NCBI RefSeq assembly: GCF_040394755.1
Contig: NZ_JBEBRQ010000009.1
From: Castellaniella defragrans_A
GTDB lineage: Bacteria > Pseudomonadota > Gammaproteobacteria > Burkholderiales > Burkholderiaceae_B
Direction: 5' to 3' (one strand)
Length of the DNA stretch: 64,000 nt
Part shown: positions 32,730 through 41,900 of the stretch, in pieces
How the letters are laid out: the number at the start of each line of letters is the position of its first letter
Numbering within the stretch: the first letter of the stretch is position 1
Translations under genes and position numbers: made by a program
Notes under the pieces: model-generated
Told to the model about the DNA's origin: nothing
Database searches by the model: none
What the model saw: only the letters and a program-made list of their open reading frames with translations

Positions 32730-33689
32730 TCAGGCGGCTTCGACCAGCTCGCCGCTATGCTCGATGGCCTTGTCGACCACATCGCGGGTCAGATCCGAGG
32801 CCAGCATCTCGAGCAGCACATACACATAATCGCGCAGGAACACGCCGCGCTTGATGGCCACTGACGTGGTGTGCCGGCCAAAGAGATGCCCGACGGGCAG
32901 GCCGACCAGCCCTTTGTCGCGGCGCGGATCGAACGCCACGCCCGCAATGATGCCGATGCCCAGGCCGATATCGGCATAGGTCTTGATCACATCGGCGTCG
33001 ATCGCCTCCAGGACGATGTCGGGGATCAGCGTGGCCCGCTCGAAGGCCGCATCGATCGTCTTGCGTCCCGAGAACGCCCGGTCGTAGGTCACGATGGGAT
33101 AGCGCGCCAGTTGTTCCAGGGACAGGCTGCGGGCGGCGCTGGAGGTCAGTTCCGTCAGCGGGTGATCGGGCGGCACCACCAGAGTGTGCTCCCAGGAGTA
33201 AACCGGCAGCGCGACCAGGCCGGGAGTCTGCGCGAGGGCTTCCGTGGCGATCGCCACATCGGCCTGCTCATGCAGCACGAGCTGCGCCAGATGTTCGGGA
33301 TTGCCTTCGGCCAAGGACACATGAACCTTGGGAAAACGCTTGCGGAACGCGGGAATCACCCGTGGCAACAGGTAGCAGGCCTGGGTGTGGGTACAGGCGA
33401 TGATCAGGGAGCCCTCGTCGCGGCGCGCGAACTCATCACTGACCTTCTTGAGATTATCGACCTCGCGCATGATCCGGTCGATGATGACCGAAACGACCTG
33501 CCCGGGCTTGGTCAGGCCCTTGAGGCGCTTGCCGTGGCGCTCGAAGATCTTGATCCCCAGCTCATCCTCGAACTCGATGATGGCCTTGGACACCCCGGGC
33601 TGCGAGGTATAGAGCGCGCGCGCCGCCTCGGTCAGGTTGAAATTTCGCCGGATGGTCTCGCGGACGAAGCGGAATTGCTGGAGATTCAT
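32730..33689 (-). CDS. cysB: LysR-family transcriptional regulator CysB
   Basis: 319 residues. DNA-binding N-terminus MNLQQFRFVRETIRRNFNLTEAARALYTSQPGVSKAIIEFEDELGIKIFERHGKRLKGLT is the CysB signature. The C-terminal effector domain carries ACTHTQACYLLPRVIPAFRKRFPKVHVSLAEGNPE (sulfate/N-acetylserine pocket region). Expected to activate cysteine/sulfur-assimilation genes in response to N-acetylserine. AGGGGCC precedes ATG; an earlier in-frame start is not family-like. Transcribed from an AT-rich region with a consensus -10. Confidence 0.96.
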   Translation of the reverse strand: MNLQQFRFVRETIRRNFNLTEAARALYTSQPGVSKAIIEFEDELGIKIFERHGKRLKGLTKPGQVVSVIIDRIMREVDNLKKVSDEFARRDEGSLIIACTHTQACYLLPRVIPAFRKRFPKVHVSLAEGNPEHLAQLVLHEQADVAIATEALAQTPGLVALPVYSWEHTLVVPPDHPLTELTSSAARSLSLEQLARYPIVTYDRAFSGRKTIDAAFERATLIPDIVLEAIDADVIKTYADIGLGIGIIAGVAFDPRRDKGLVGLPVGHLFGRHTTSVAIKRGVFLRDYVYVLLEMLASDLTRDVVDKAIEHSGELVEAA

Positions 33690-33714
33690 GAATAATGGCC
33701 CCTGAGAAAGCGCC

Positions 33715-33720
33715 ATTATA
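33715..33720 (-). promoter_or_regulatory. -10 element upstream of cysB
   Basis: Minus-strand TATAAT about 25 bases upstream of the cysB ATG, in an unusually AT-rich 60-base stretch. The -35 region (TAATAA at 17 bases) is poor, as expected for an activated or autoregulated promoter. Confidence 0.45.
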
Positions 33721-33789
33721 TGTAATAAAGAATTGAGTTATTATTATTTTTGGTAATTAGTTTAGGAGGTTTCTGAAGTCTGGACGCCC

Positions 33790-33823
33790 GCCTGATCGAT
33801 TCGATCACGCGGATCGATCAGGC
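33790..33823. repeat. 11-bp perfect inverted repeat downstream of mmsA
   Basis: GCCTGATCGAT and ATCGATCAGGC flank a 12-base loop. There is no T tract on either strand, so it is not a classical terminator, but it may stabilise the 3' end of the mmsA transcript. A second short hairpin TGCCGGCCGGGCGCCGGCA adjoins it. Confidence 0.6.
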
Positions 33824-33865
33824 ATGATGCCGGCGCCCGGCCGGCATACAGCATCCAGAAACAGC

Positions 33866-35359
33866 CTACTTCATCGAGATCGTCGTATTGACGTCGCGCG
33901 CATGGGCCTGCCAGCGCGCCGTGATGGTCTTGGTCTGGGTCCAGAAATACACCACCTGCCTGCCGTTGGGGCCCAGATCGCCGAGCTTGGAGGCGCGCGA
34001 CCCGGTAAAGCTGAACCAGGCCACTGGAACCGGAATGGGGATATTGATCCCGACCTGCCCCACATCGATGTGGTTCTGGAAGTAGCGCGCGGCGCCGCCG
34101 TCCTGCGTGAAGATCGATGTGCCGTTGCCGTTCGGATTGGCGTTGATGAACTCCACCGCCTCCTCGAGAGTGTCGGCCAGCACGACCGAGAGCACCGGCC
34201 CGAAGATCTCCTCGCGATAGATGGTCATGTCGGCGCGCACCTTGCTGAAGATCGTCGGCCCGACGAAATTGCCCTGCTCGTAGCCCTTGACCTGGATGCC
34301 GCGGCCATCGAGCAGCAGCTCGGCGCCCTCGTCCACGCCCTTCTGGATCAGGCCCTCGATGCGCTGCTTGGCTTGCGGGGAAATCACCGGGCCCAGGTCA
34401 GCCTTGCGGTCCGTTCCGACATTGACCCTGAGCTTGCGCGCGCGCTCGACGAAATCGGGCAGCCATTTCTGGGCCTCGCCCACCAGCACCAGGACCGAGA
34501 TCGCCATGCAGCGCTCGCCGGCCGCGCCGAAGGCCGCGCCCAGCATCTGATTCAGCGCCGCTTCGCGGTCGGCGTCGGGCATGATGACGCTGTGATTCTT
34601 GGCGCCCATCATCGCCTGGCAGCGCTTGCCCGCCATCGACGAACGGCGGTAGATCTCGGTGCCCACCCGGGTGGAGCCGATGAACGAAACAGCCTTGATG
34701 TCGGGATGGTCGCACAGGGCGTTGGCCGCATCCGGGCCGCCATGCACCACGTTGAGCACACCGGGCGGCAGCCCCGCCTCGAGGGCGAGCTGCGCGATCA
34801 TCATCGAAGCGGTCGGGTCCTGCTCGGAGGGCTTGAGGACGAAAGTATTGCCCGCGGTCACCGCCATCGGGAACATCCAGCAGGCGAGCATGACCGGGAA
34901 ATTGAAAGCCGTGATCCCGGCGCAGACGCCCAGGGGCTGCACCACCGAATACACATCGATGCCGGTGGCGGCGTTCTCGGCGTATTCGCCCAATTGCAGC
35001 ACATTCATGGAAATCGCATGTTCGACGCCCTCGAGGCCGCGCCCGACCTCGCCCTCGGCATCGGGCAGGGTCTTGCCGTGCTCGCGCGAAACGACCTCGG
35101 CGATTTCGGCGGTGCGCTCGCGCAGCAGGCGGGCGAGATTCATCATGATCTGCTGGCGCTTGGCCTGGCTGGTGTTGCGCCAGGTCTTGTAGGCCTCGCG
35201 GGCATTGGCCACGGCGCGCTCGACCTCGTCGGGCGTGGCGAACGGCACCCGCGCGACGACCTCCTGAGTGGCCGGATTGACCACATCGCGCCACTGCTGG
35301 GTCTTGGATTGCACTAATTCACCGCCGATCAGCAGCGGGACGCGTGGAATATCACTCAT
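33866..35359 (-). CDS. mmsA: methylmalonate-semialdehyde dehydrogenase (CoA-acylating)
   Basis: Valine and inositol degradation: converts (methyl)malonate semialdehyde to propionyl-CoA or acetyl-CoA. 497 residues, normal. Aldehyde dehydrogenase fold with catalytic Cys in GAAFGAAGERCMAISVLVLVG (near residue 285) and the MmsA signature PLGVCAGITAFNFPVMLACWMFPMAVTAGNTFVLKPSEQDP. A longer upstream frame overlaps the binding-protein gene and is rejected. 31 bases after the binding-protein gene, so probably one operon, divergent from a LysR regulator. Confidence 0.95.
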   Translation of the reverse strand: MSDIPRVPLLIGGELVQSKTQQWRDVVNPATQEVVARVPFATPDEVERAVANAREAYKTWRNTSQAKRQQIMMNLARLLRERTAEIAEVVSREHGKTLPDAEGEVGRGLEGVEHAISMNVLQLGEYAENAATGIDVYSVVQPLGVCAGITAFNFPVMLACWMFPMAVTAGNTFVLKPSEQDPTASMMIAQLALEAGLPPGVLNVVHGGPDAANALCDHPDIKAVSFIGSTRVGTEIYRRSSMAGKRCQAMMGAKNHSVIMPDADREAALNQMLGAAFGAAGERCMAISVLVLVGEAQKWLPDFVERARKLRVNVGTDRKADLGPVISPQAKQRIEGLIQKGVDEGAELLLDGRGIQVKGYEQGNFVGPTIFSKVRADMTIYREEIFGPVLSVVLADTLEEAVEFINANPNGNGTSIFTQDGGAARYFQNHIDVGQVGINIPIPVPVAWFSFTGSRASKLGDLGPNGRQVVYFWTQTKTITARWQAHARDVNTTISMK

Positions 35360-35390
35360 TGAAATCTCCTGTGTGGACTGCACCCGGCCA

Positions 35391-36599
35391 TCAATGCTTG
35401 ACGAGCGGGCAAGTGGATTGGGACAACGGCATGAACGCCTGATCCGCGGGAATCGTCGCGAGCAACCGGGCCATATCCCAGGGTCCCGTGGATTCCTCCG
35501 GGGTCTTGGCCTCGTACAGATACATGTCATGGATCACTCGCCCATCGGGACGGATGCTGGCATTGTGCATGATGGGATCATCGATCGGAATCTCGCGCAT
35601 CTTGGCGGCCACCACGTCGCCCTGTGTCGAGCCCGAGGCCGCGACCGCCCGCAGGTAATGCAGCACGCTGGAATACACGCCGGCCTGGGTCATGGTCGGC
35701 TTCTTGCCATCGAACGCCTCGCTGAACCGCTTGGACCAGGCGCGCGTGCCATCATCGAAATCCCAATAGAACCCATCGACATAGGTCAGCCCCTGGGCAT
35801 TTTCCAGGCCCATGGCGCGCAGGTCGGACAGGAAGATCAGCAAGGCCACGAGCCGCTGGCCGCCCTTGACGATGCCGAACTCACGGGCCTGCTTGACGGC
35901 GTTGACCGTATCCTGGCCGCCATTGGCCAGGGCCACCACCTGCGCGCCGGAAGTCTGCGCCTGCAACAGGTACGAGGCAAAGTCGGGGGCATTGAGCGGG
36001 TGCTTCACCGAGCCCACGACCGTGCCGCCCAGTTCCTTGACCATGGCGGCGGCGCCCGCCTCGAGGGAATGACCGAAGGCATAATCCACGGTGATGAAAT
36101 ACCAGGACTTTCCACCCTTGTCCATCGTCGCCCTGACACCGCCGATGGATTGCGAATACACATCGAACATCCAGTGAAAACCCACCGGGGAGCAGTTCTT
36201 GTTGGTCAGCTCGGTCGTGGCCGGCCCCGAGAACAGCGCCACGCGGTTCTTTTCCCGGGCGATATTCTGGACGGCCAGGGCCACCGCGGAATTCGTCAGG
36301 TCGGCAATCGCCGTCACGCCATCGCGGTCGAACCATTCACGCGCCCGCGCGGCGCCGATGTCGGCCTTGTTCTGATTGTCGGCCGACAGGACCTGGATAT
36401 CCATGCCCTTGCACTCGGCCTTGAGGCAATCGTCCACGGCCATTTGCGCGGCGACCACCGAGCCCATCCCGCCCATGCCCGCATAGGTCCCGGACATATC
36501 GGTCAGGACCCCGATCCGCACAGGCGGCGTCTCGGCCTGAGCGGGTCCGTAAGCGCCCAGGCACAGGGCCGTCATCAAGGTGATCGCAAATTTCCTCAT
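35391..36599 (-). CDS. branched-chain amino-acid-type ABC transporter periplasmic binding protein
   Basis: 402 residues; cleavable signal peptide (MRKFAITLMTALCLGAYGPAQA) followed by a type 1 periplasmic binding fold of the LivJ/LivK kind: PVRIGVLTDMSGTYAGMGGMGSVVAAQMAVDD, DLTNSAVALAVQNIAREKNR, WMFDVYSQSIGGVRATMDKGGKSWYFITVDYAFGHSLEAGA. Ligand unknown. The permease and ATPase genes are not adjacent, so it is an orphan or relies on a distant transporter. Linked to mmsA in an apparent operon, which suggests a role in valine or related substrate uptake. Confidence 0.9.
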   Translation of the reverse strand: MRKFAITLMTALCLGAYGPAQAETPPVRIGVLTDMSGTYAGMGGMGSVVAAQMAVDDCLKAECKGMDIQVLSADNQNKADIGAARAREWFDRDGVTAIADLTNSAVALAVQNIAREKNRVALFSGPATTELTNKNCSPVGFHWMFDVYSQSIGGVRATMDKGGKSWYFITVDYAFGHSLEAGAAAMVKELGGTVVGSVKHPLNAPDFASYLLQAQTSGAQVVALANGGQDTVNAVKQAREFGIVKGGQRLVALLIFLSDLRAMGLENAQGLTYVDGFYWDFDDGTRAWSKRFSEAFDGKKPTMTQAGVYSSVLHYLRAVAASGSTQGDVVAAKMREIPIDDPIMHNASIRPDGRVIHDMYLYEAKTPEESTGPWDMARLLATIPADQAFMPLSQSTCPLVKH

Positions 36600-36694
36600 G
36601 GCTTGTCTCCATTATCTGAATCGTTATGATGCTTGCCTCATGAGCAAGGCACGCCCCAGTGTATTTGTGTAAAAAGAATAAAACCACCAAAATA

Positions 36695-36722
36695 TTTGCA
36701 CATTGGTTGATCAAATTTGCAC
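36695..36722. promoter_or_regulatory. possible LysR-type operator in the divergent spacer
   Basis: Two TTTGCAC words exactly 21 bases apart (two helical turns) with the palindrome TTGATCAA between them, immediately upstream of the LysR regulator gene and in the 134-base spacer to the binding-protein/mmsA operon. Inference from spacing and position. Confidence 0.5.
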
Positions 36723-36733
36723 AAGGGGGCGTC

Positions 36734-37666
36734 ATGGTGGACTGGGACGGTATTCGCTATTTCCTGGAGGTGGCGCGGACCCAGCGGGTCAGCGCGGCGG
36801 CCACGCGGCTGGGGGTGCGCCACAGCACCGTGGCCCGGCGCATCCGGACGCTGGAGCATGAGCTCGGCGTCGTCCTGTTCGACAAGTCGCGCGCCAGCGG
36901 CTTCACCCCCACCGAGGAAGGCCAGCGTTTCTTTACCTACGCCGAACAGATCGAAAGCGCCCTGCTCGCCGCCCAGGAAAGCCTGTCGGGCGCCGCCCAG
37001 ACACCCTCGGGGCACCTGCGCATCGGCTCGACCGAGGGCTTCGGCTGCGCCGTGCTGACCCCTCTCATGGTCGAATTCCAGCGCCGCCATCCCGCCATCA
37101 CCCTGGACATCATGCCGGTCCCGCGCTACATCAGCCTGTCCAAGCGCGAGGCGGACATCGCCATCGCGCTCGAGCGCCCGCAGCGCGGCCCCTATCTGTG
37201 CACCAAGCTCACCGACTATGTTCTCAAGCTCTACGGCAGCCGGGACTACCTCGCCGCCCATCCCCCGATCCGCAGCCACCAGGATCTGACCCGGCATACC
37301 TTCATCGGCTACGTGGACGAACTGCTGTTCAGCGACCGCCTGCGCTACCTCGAGGACATCATCCATCATTCCCGGGTGATTTTCCGCAGCACCAGCGTGA
37401 TCGCCCAATATCAGGCCACCCTGCGCGGCCAGTCCCTGGCTATCCTGCCTTGCTTCATGGCGGCCCGGGAACCGCGCCTGGAGCCGGTCCTGGACGCGGA
37501 GATCCGCGTCACGCGCAGCTTCTGGATGTACTGCCACCAGGACCTGCAACAGGCGCGACGGGTCAAAGCCCTATGGGACTACCTGAAAGCGGCGGTCGCC
37601 CTGAACCACGGGCTGCTGTACGGTGAATCCTCGGAGTTGCTGGACCCGCCCGCGCCGCGAGGCTGA
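36734..37666 (+). CDS. LysR-family transcriptional regulator
   Basis: 310 residues. N-terminal winged helix (WDGIRYFLEVARTQRVSAAATRLGVRHSTVARRIRTLEHELGVVLFDKS) and a two-lobed effector domain beginning HLRIGSTEGFGCAVLTPLMVEFQ. The ATG follows AAGGGGG; an upstream ATG-in-frame extension is less family-like. Divergent from the binding protein-mmsA operon, so it is the likely regulator of that operon; inducer unknown. Confidence 0.9.
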   Translation: MVDWDGIRYFLEVARTQRVSAAATRLGVRHSTVARRIRTLEHELGVVLFDKSRASGFTPTEEGQRFFTYAEQIESALLAAQESLSGAAQTPSGHLRIGSTEGFGCAVLTPLMVEFQRRHPAITLDIMPVPRYISLSKREADIAIALERPQRGPYLCTKLTDYVLKLYGSRDYLAAHPPIRSHQDLTRHTFIGYVDELLFSDRLRYLEDIIHHSRVIFRSTSVIAQYQATLRGQSLAILPCFMAAREPRLEPVLDAEIRVTRSFWMYCHQDLQQARRVKALWDYLKAAVALNHGLLYGESSELLDPPAPRG

Positions 37667-37735
37667 TGATGCCGCGTCCGGCCGGCGCGCGGCATCATCG
37701 GCCGGCGGCAAGCCGTCGGGAACTTTCGCCAGGGG

Positions 37736-38842
37736 TCAGGCGGGAATCTTGCGGGGCCGGCGAATGCGCAGGCGATGCCAGAACAATCCAACAGCCAGAA
37801 CGAGGAACACGAGGTGGACCAGCCACACCCCCAGGCTGAAACTCAGTTGCCCGCGCCCGATCCAGCCCCGCGACAGATTGATCAGGTTCATATACAGCAG
37901 GGCCACCATGCCGGCGATCAAAAGATCGCCCGAGCGCCCCAGCCGGGGATTGACGGCGCCCAGGGGAATGGCGATCAAAGCCAGATTGAGGACGGCCAGC
38001 GGCAAGGCCAGCCGCCACATCAATTGGGCCAGCGATTCCTTATCGCCGCTGGCCACCAGGACCGAGGTCGGGCGCGCCTTGATTTCCTGGCGCGCGGCCT
38101 GCCGCGCCGCATCCAGCGAACTGGCATCGCCGCGGCTTTCGATGCGGACCCCGTAACGGTCGAAATCCAGCAGACGCACCTCTGGGGTGCCCGGCCTGAG
38201 GTCATAGCGGTGTCCAGGCCCCAGCACCAGGAAACGGTCGCCATTGGGCTCGCTGCGGATGGCGGCGCTGTCGGCGGTGACGATGCTGAGCCAGTCGGGT
38301 TCGATGACGCGCGCGATCACCCGCCCCAGTTCATCGCTGTCGCGGCTCGGCGGCTCGGCGAAAAAGACCCGCGCGCCGCCCTCGGTTTCGATGAACTGGC
38401 CGGCGCTGACCTTGGACAGGTCCGAGCGCTGCTCGAAACGCTGCCGGTATTCGGCGATCTGGCGATACGCCCAGGGCGAAGCCACCAGCGAGAGCACGGC
38501 CACCAGCGCCGCCACCGGCAAGGCGAAACGCATCACCGGCCGCACCCACTGGGCGAGCGACAAGCCGCTGGCGAACCAGACCACCATCTCGGACTCGCGG
38601 TAGTTGCGCGTGACCGTGGTCAGGACGGCCACGAACAGCGTCACCGACAGAATCACCGGCAAGGCCGTGATGCTGGAAAACGCCGCCAGCCCCAGCACCA
38701 CGTTGGCGCCGATATCGCCATTGGCCGCCTCGCCCAGCAGACGCACCAGCAGCACGCTCAGCCAGACGACCAGCAGGGTCGAGAACACGATGCCGGCGTG
38801 GCTGGTGATCTCGGAAAAGACGGAGCGCTTGAACAAGGACAT
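37736..38842 (-). CDS. lptF: LPS export ABC transporter permease LptF
   Basis: 368 residues, six membrane helices split by a large periplasmic beta-jellyroll domain (about residues 125-250), as in LptF. N-terminus MSLFKRSVFSEITSHAGIVFSTLLVVWLSVLLVRLLG and C-terminal pair LALPLAVLNLALIAIPLGAVNPRLGRSGDLLIA and YMNLINLSRGWIGRG are typical. Extracts LPS from the inner membrane with LptG and LptB. Divergent from pepA, the usual arrangement; but lptG is not the next gene, since a LysR regulator converges instead. Codon 15 of the longer frame is used as the start. Confidence 0.93.
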   Translation of the reverse strand: MSLFKRSVFSEITSHAGIVFSTLLVVWLSVLLVRLLGEAANGDIGANVVLGLAAFSSITALPVILSVTLFVAVLTTVTRNYRESEMVVWFASGLSLAQWVRPVMRFALPVAALVAVLSLVASPWAYRQIAEYRQRFEQRSDLSKVSAGQFIETEGGARVFFAEPPSRDSDELGRVIARVIEPDWLSIVTADSAAIRSEPNGDRFLVLGPGHRYDLRPGTPEVRLLDFDRYGVRIESRGDASSLDAARQAARQEIKARPTSVLVASGDKESLAQLMWRLALPLAVLNLALIAIPLGAVNPRLGRSGDLLIAGMVALLYMNLINLSRGWIGRGQLSFSLGVWLVHLVFLVLAVGLFWHRLRIRRPRKIPA

Positions 38843-38898
38843 GGAAAATGCGGAATAATGGACCGTCAAATGCACGGAACCCACCGAGGAAGAATCGA

Positions 38899-40398
38899 AT
38901 GGAATTTAGCACACTGACCAATGCCTCACTGCACACACTGAAGACCCCCGCGCTGGCGGTGGGCGTATTCCAGGACGGTATCCTCAGCGAGGCCGCCGAT
39001 GCCCTCGACCAGGCGGCCTCGGGCGCGCTGCGCAACATCATCAAAGCCGAATTCGACGCGGCCCCCGGCAGTTGCCTGCCCGTGCATGCCCCGGCAGGCA
39101 TCGCCGCGGCACGAGTCATTCTACTCGGGCTGGGTCCCCAGGACCAATACAAGGCCGCCGTCCACGCCCGCGCGCAGGCGGCCCTGGCCGCCTACTGCGC
39201 GCGCGCCGGCCTGACCAGCGCGGTCTCGACCCTGGCGGCCATCGCCTGCCCCGACGCCTCGCTGACCGACCGCGCCAGCGCCGCGGCGCGTGCCGCGGGC
39301 ACGGCCGCCTACCGCTACGATGCGACCTTCAGCAAACCCAAGCCCGCCCCAAAACTGCGCGCCTTCGCGCTGCACGTCGACCGCAGCCAGGCGGCGCAGG
39401 CGCGCGAGGGCCTGCGCCAGGGCGGCGCCATCAGCGCGGGCATGAACCTCGCCCGCACCCTTGGCGATCTGCCGCCCAACGTCTGCACCCCCACCTATCT
39501 GGGCAAGACCGCGCGCGATCTGGCGCGCCAGTTCAAGACCCTCAAGGCCGAGGTCCTCGACCAGCGCAAGATCGAGGCCCTGAAAATGGGTTCCTTCCTC
39601 TCGGTGACGCGCGGCTCGGCCGAGCCGCCGGCCTTCATCGTCCTGCGCCACACGCCCAGCGTCCGCCCCTCGGGCAAGGCCGCCCCCATCGTCCTGGTCG
39701 GCAAAGGCATCACCTTCGATGCAGGCGGCATCTCGCTCAAGCCCGGCCCGGGCATGGATGAAATGAAATTCGATATGTGCGGCGCCGCCAGCGTCCTGGG
39801 CACCATGCGCGCGATCGCCGAACTCGACCTGCCGCGCGAGGTCATCGGTATCGTGCCCTCGTGCGAAAACCTGCCCAGCGGCACCGCCAACAAACCCGGC
39901 GACATCGTCACCAGCATGTCGGGCCAGACGATCGAAATCCTCAACACCGACGCCGAGGGCCGCCTGATCCTGTGCGACGCCCTGACCTATGCCGAGCGCT
40001 TCAAGCCCGCCGCCGTCATCGACATCGCCACCCTGACCGGCGCCTGCGTGATCGCCCTGGGCCACGTCAACAGCGGCCTGTTCACCCAGGACGAAAACCT
40101 GGCCCAGGCCCTGCTCGCCGCCGGCCGCGAGGCGCTGGACCCCGCCTGGCGCCTGCCCCTCGAGGAGGCCTACCAGGACCAGCTGAAATCCAATTTCGCG
40201 GACATGGCCAACATCGGCGGGCGCGCGGCCGGCTCGGTCACGGCCGCCTGCTTCCTGTCACGCTTCGCCGGCAAATATCCCTGGGCGCACCTGGATATCG
40301 CCGGCACCGCCTGGAACGAAGGCAAGGACAAGGGCGCCACCGGCCGCCCCGTGCCCCTGCTGGTGCGCTACCTGCTGGGCCAGGCCGGCGGGCGCTGA
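38899..40398 (+). CDS. pepA: leucyl aminopeptidase (M17)
   Basis: Cytosolic two-zinc aminopeptidase, 499 residues. The catalytic C-terminal domain has VGKGITFDAGGISLKPGPGMDEMKFDMCGAASVLG (metal-binding and catalytic Lys/Asp), NTDAEGRLILCDALTYAE (M17 signature NTDAEGRL) and GACVIALGHVNSGLFTQDENL. In some bacteria PepA is also a DNA-binding regulator. ATG at 38899 with GAGGAAGAA upstream is clear; the upstream frame is non-coding. Followed after 5 bases by holC. Confidence 0.97.
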   Translation: MEFSTLTNASLHTLKTPALAVGVFQDGILSEAADALDQAASGALRNIIKAEFDAAPGSCLPVHAPAGIAAARVILLGLGPQDQYKAAVHARAQAALAAYCARAGLTSAVSTLAAIACPDASLTDRASAAARAAGTAAYRYDATFSKPKPAPKLRAFALHVDRSQAAQAREGLRQGGAISAGMNLARTLGDLPPNVCTPTYLGKTARDLARQFKTLKAEVLDQRKIEALKMGSFLSVTRGSAEPPAFIVLRHTPSVRPSGKAAPIVLVGKGITFDAGGISLKPGPGMDEMKFDMCGAASVLGTMRAIAELDLPREVIGIVPSCENLPSGTANKPGDIVTSMSGQTIEILNTDAEGRLILCDALTYAERFKPAAVIDIATLTGACVIALGHVNSGLFTQDENLAQALLAAGREALDPAWRLPLEEAYQDQLKSNFADMANIGGRAAGSVTAACFLSRFAGKYPWAHLDIAGTAWNEGKDKGATGRPVPLLVRYLLGQAGGR

Positions 40399-40403
40399 GG
40401 CCC

Positions 40404-40853
40404 ATGAGCCGCATCGATTTCGCGTTCGGCGCCGAGGACCGCCTGCGCATGGCCTGCCAGACCGCCGCGCGCCACGCGGGCGCCGGCCGCCGCCTGCTGG
40501 TCTACTGCACAGACGCGCGCCGGATGCGGCGCTTCGACGCCCTGCTCTGGTCCTTCGAGCCCGCCAGTTTCATCACCCATGCCCTGATCGGCGAGCCCCT
40601 GGCCGCCGAGGCGGCGGTCCTGCTGGCGGCCGACACCCAGGCGCTGGACGAGGCCGCCCACGACGGCTGGCTGCTCAACCTCGACCTGGAATGCCCGCCA
40701 GGCGCGGCGCGTTTCGAGCGCATTCTCGAAATCGTCTCGGGCCATGACGCCGACATCGCCGCCGCCCGCCGCCGCTGGCAGGCCTACAAGGCCGCGGGGC
40801 ACGAACTGCACGCCCACGACCTCGCCGCCGGGAACCCTGACGGCAGCGCATAG
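40404..40853 (+). CDS. holC: DNA polymerase III subunit chi
   Basis: 149 residues. Chi links the clamp loader to single-strand binding protein. Contains RIDFAFGAEDRLRMACQTAARHAGAGRRLLVYC and DALLWSFEPASFITHALIGEP, the HolC pattern. Begins 5 bases after pepA, the conserved pepA-holC pair, and uses the ATG after the GAGG of the pepA stop. Confidence 0.92.
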   Translation: MSRIDFAFGAEDRLRMACQTAARHAGAGRRLLVYCTDARRMRRFDALLWSFEPASFITHALIGEPLAAEAAVLLAADTQALDEAAHDGWLLNLDLECPPGAARFERILEIVSGHDADIAAARRRWQAYKAAGHELHAHDLAAGNPDGSA

Positions 40854-40961
40854 TCCAATCTTTTTTCGAACATGGACGCCGTTATTCAGCCTGTTGTAAG
40901 ATAACCCGCATTCCGGCCCGCAGCGATGGCGACGGGCCCAACGCATCATAGGAAACCCGAC

Positions 40962-41666
40962 ATGTCCGACTTCCAACCGTCCAGCCTGCCTCACGAGGGG
41001 ATGCCCTCGGCCGGGGCCGCGGTACGCAACCGCGTCCTGCGCAACACCTATTGGCTGCTCGCCCTGTCGCTGATTCCCACCGTCCTGGGGGCCGCCCTCG
41101 GCCTGACCTCCGGTTTCAGTCAGTTCATGGCCGCCAGTCCCGGCACCAGCACCATCATCTTCCTGGTGGGCGCCTTCGGCCTGATGTTCCTGGTCGAGCG
41201 CAACAAAAATTCCTCCCTGGGCGTCGCCCTGCTGCTGGGCTTCACGTTCTTCATGGGCCTGATGCTCTCGCGTATGCTCGGCTTCGTGCTCGGCATGGGC
41301 AACGGCACGCAGCTGGTGATGTTCGCCTTCGGCGGCACGGCGGCGGTATTCGGCGTCATGGCCAGCATCGCCACCACGACCAAGCGCGACTTCACCCACC
41401 TGCAGAAATTCCTCTTTATCGGCGTCATCCTGCTGATCCTGGCCTCGCTGGCAAACCTGTTCCTGCAAATCCCGGCAATGATGCTCACGGTATCCGTGCT
41501 GGCGATCGGGATTTTCTCAGCCTTTCTGCTGGTCGACCTGCAACGCATCATTCAGGGCGGTGAAACCAACTACATCAGCGCCACCCTGGCCGTGTACCTC
41601 GACCTGTACAACATCTTCGTCAACCTGCTGATGCTGCTGGGCATCTTCGGCGGCGACCGCGACTAG
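40962..41666 (+). CDS. Bax inhibitor-1/YccA family membrane protein
   Basis: 234 residues, seven predicted helices. Contains the BI-1 signature NTYWLLALSLIPTVLGAALG and the tail ISATLAVYLDLYNIFVNLLMLLGIFGGDRD with acidic residues and the YLDLYN motif typical of the family. Role in bacteria is unclear: possibly ion leak or modulation of FtsH. AGGAAAC precedes ATG. A strong tetraloop terminator follows. Upstream TGGACG and TAAGAT with 18-base spacing could be its promoter. Confidence 0.92.
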   Translation: MSDFQPSSLPHEGMPSAGAAVRNRVLRNTYWLLALSLIPTVLGAALGLTSGFSQFMAASPGTSTIIFLVGAFGLMFLVERNKNSSLGVALLLGFTFFMGLMLSRMLGFVLGMGNGTQLVMFAFGGTAAVFGVMASIATTTKRDFTHLQKFLFIGVILLILASLANLFLQIPAMMLTVSVLAIGIFSAFLLVDLQRIIQGGETNYISATLAVYLDLYNIFVNLLMLLGIFGGDRD

Positions 41667-41721
41667 GATCGGCAACAGGCGGGTGGATGCGGTCTGGCTG
41701 GACCGCGTTCATCCCATCGCA

Positions 41722-41751
41722 AACAGCGGGCTTCGGCCCGCTGTTTTTTTT
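41722..41751 (+). terminator. intrinsic terminator after the BI-1 gene
   Basis: 10-bp stem AACAGCGGGC / GCCCGCTGTT with a stable TTCG tetraloop and a run of eight T. The interspersed repeat starts in its T tract. Confidence 0.92.
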
Positions 41752-41791
41752 GCCTTGGGGGGCAGCAAGCCGTAGGCGCTGCGGGGTTGGC
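41749..41791 (-). repeat. interspersed GC-rich repeat, copy 4 (shortened)
   Basis: T run, GCCTTGGGGGGCAGCAAGCC, then GTAGGCGCTGCGGGG: shortened version of copies 2 and 3, missing the central CGGCCCGGCGGC part. Marks the left end of the accessory patch. Confidence 0.7.
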
Positions 41792-41900
41792 CGAAGTGTG
41801 GGGGCTGCGCCCGGATGGCACCAATCCATGCCGCCACGTCCCGATGTGCCCACCCGGTAGGGAAACCCGGCTCATCGTGGGCGATGAACTGCTGCGGATA

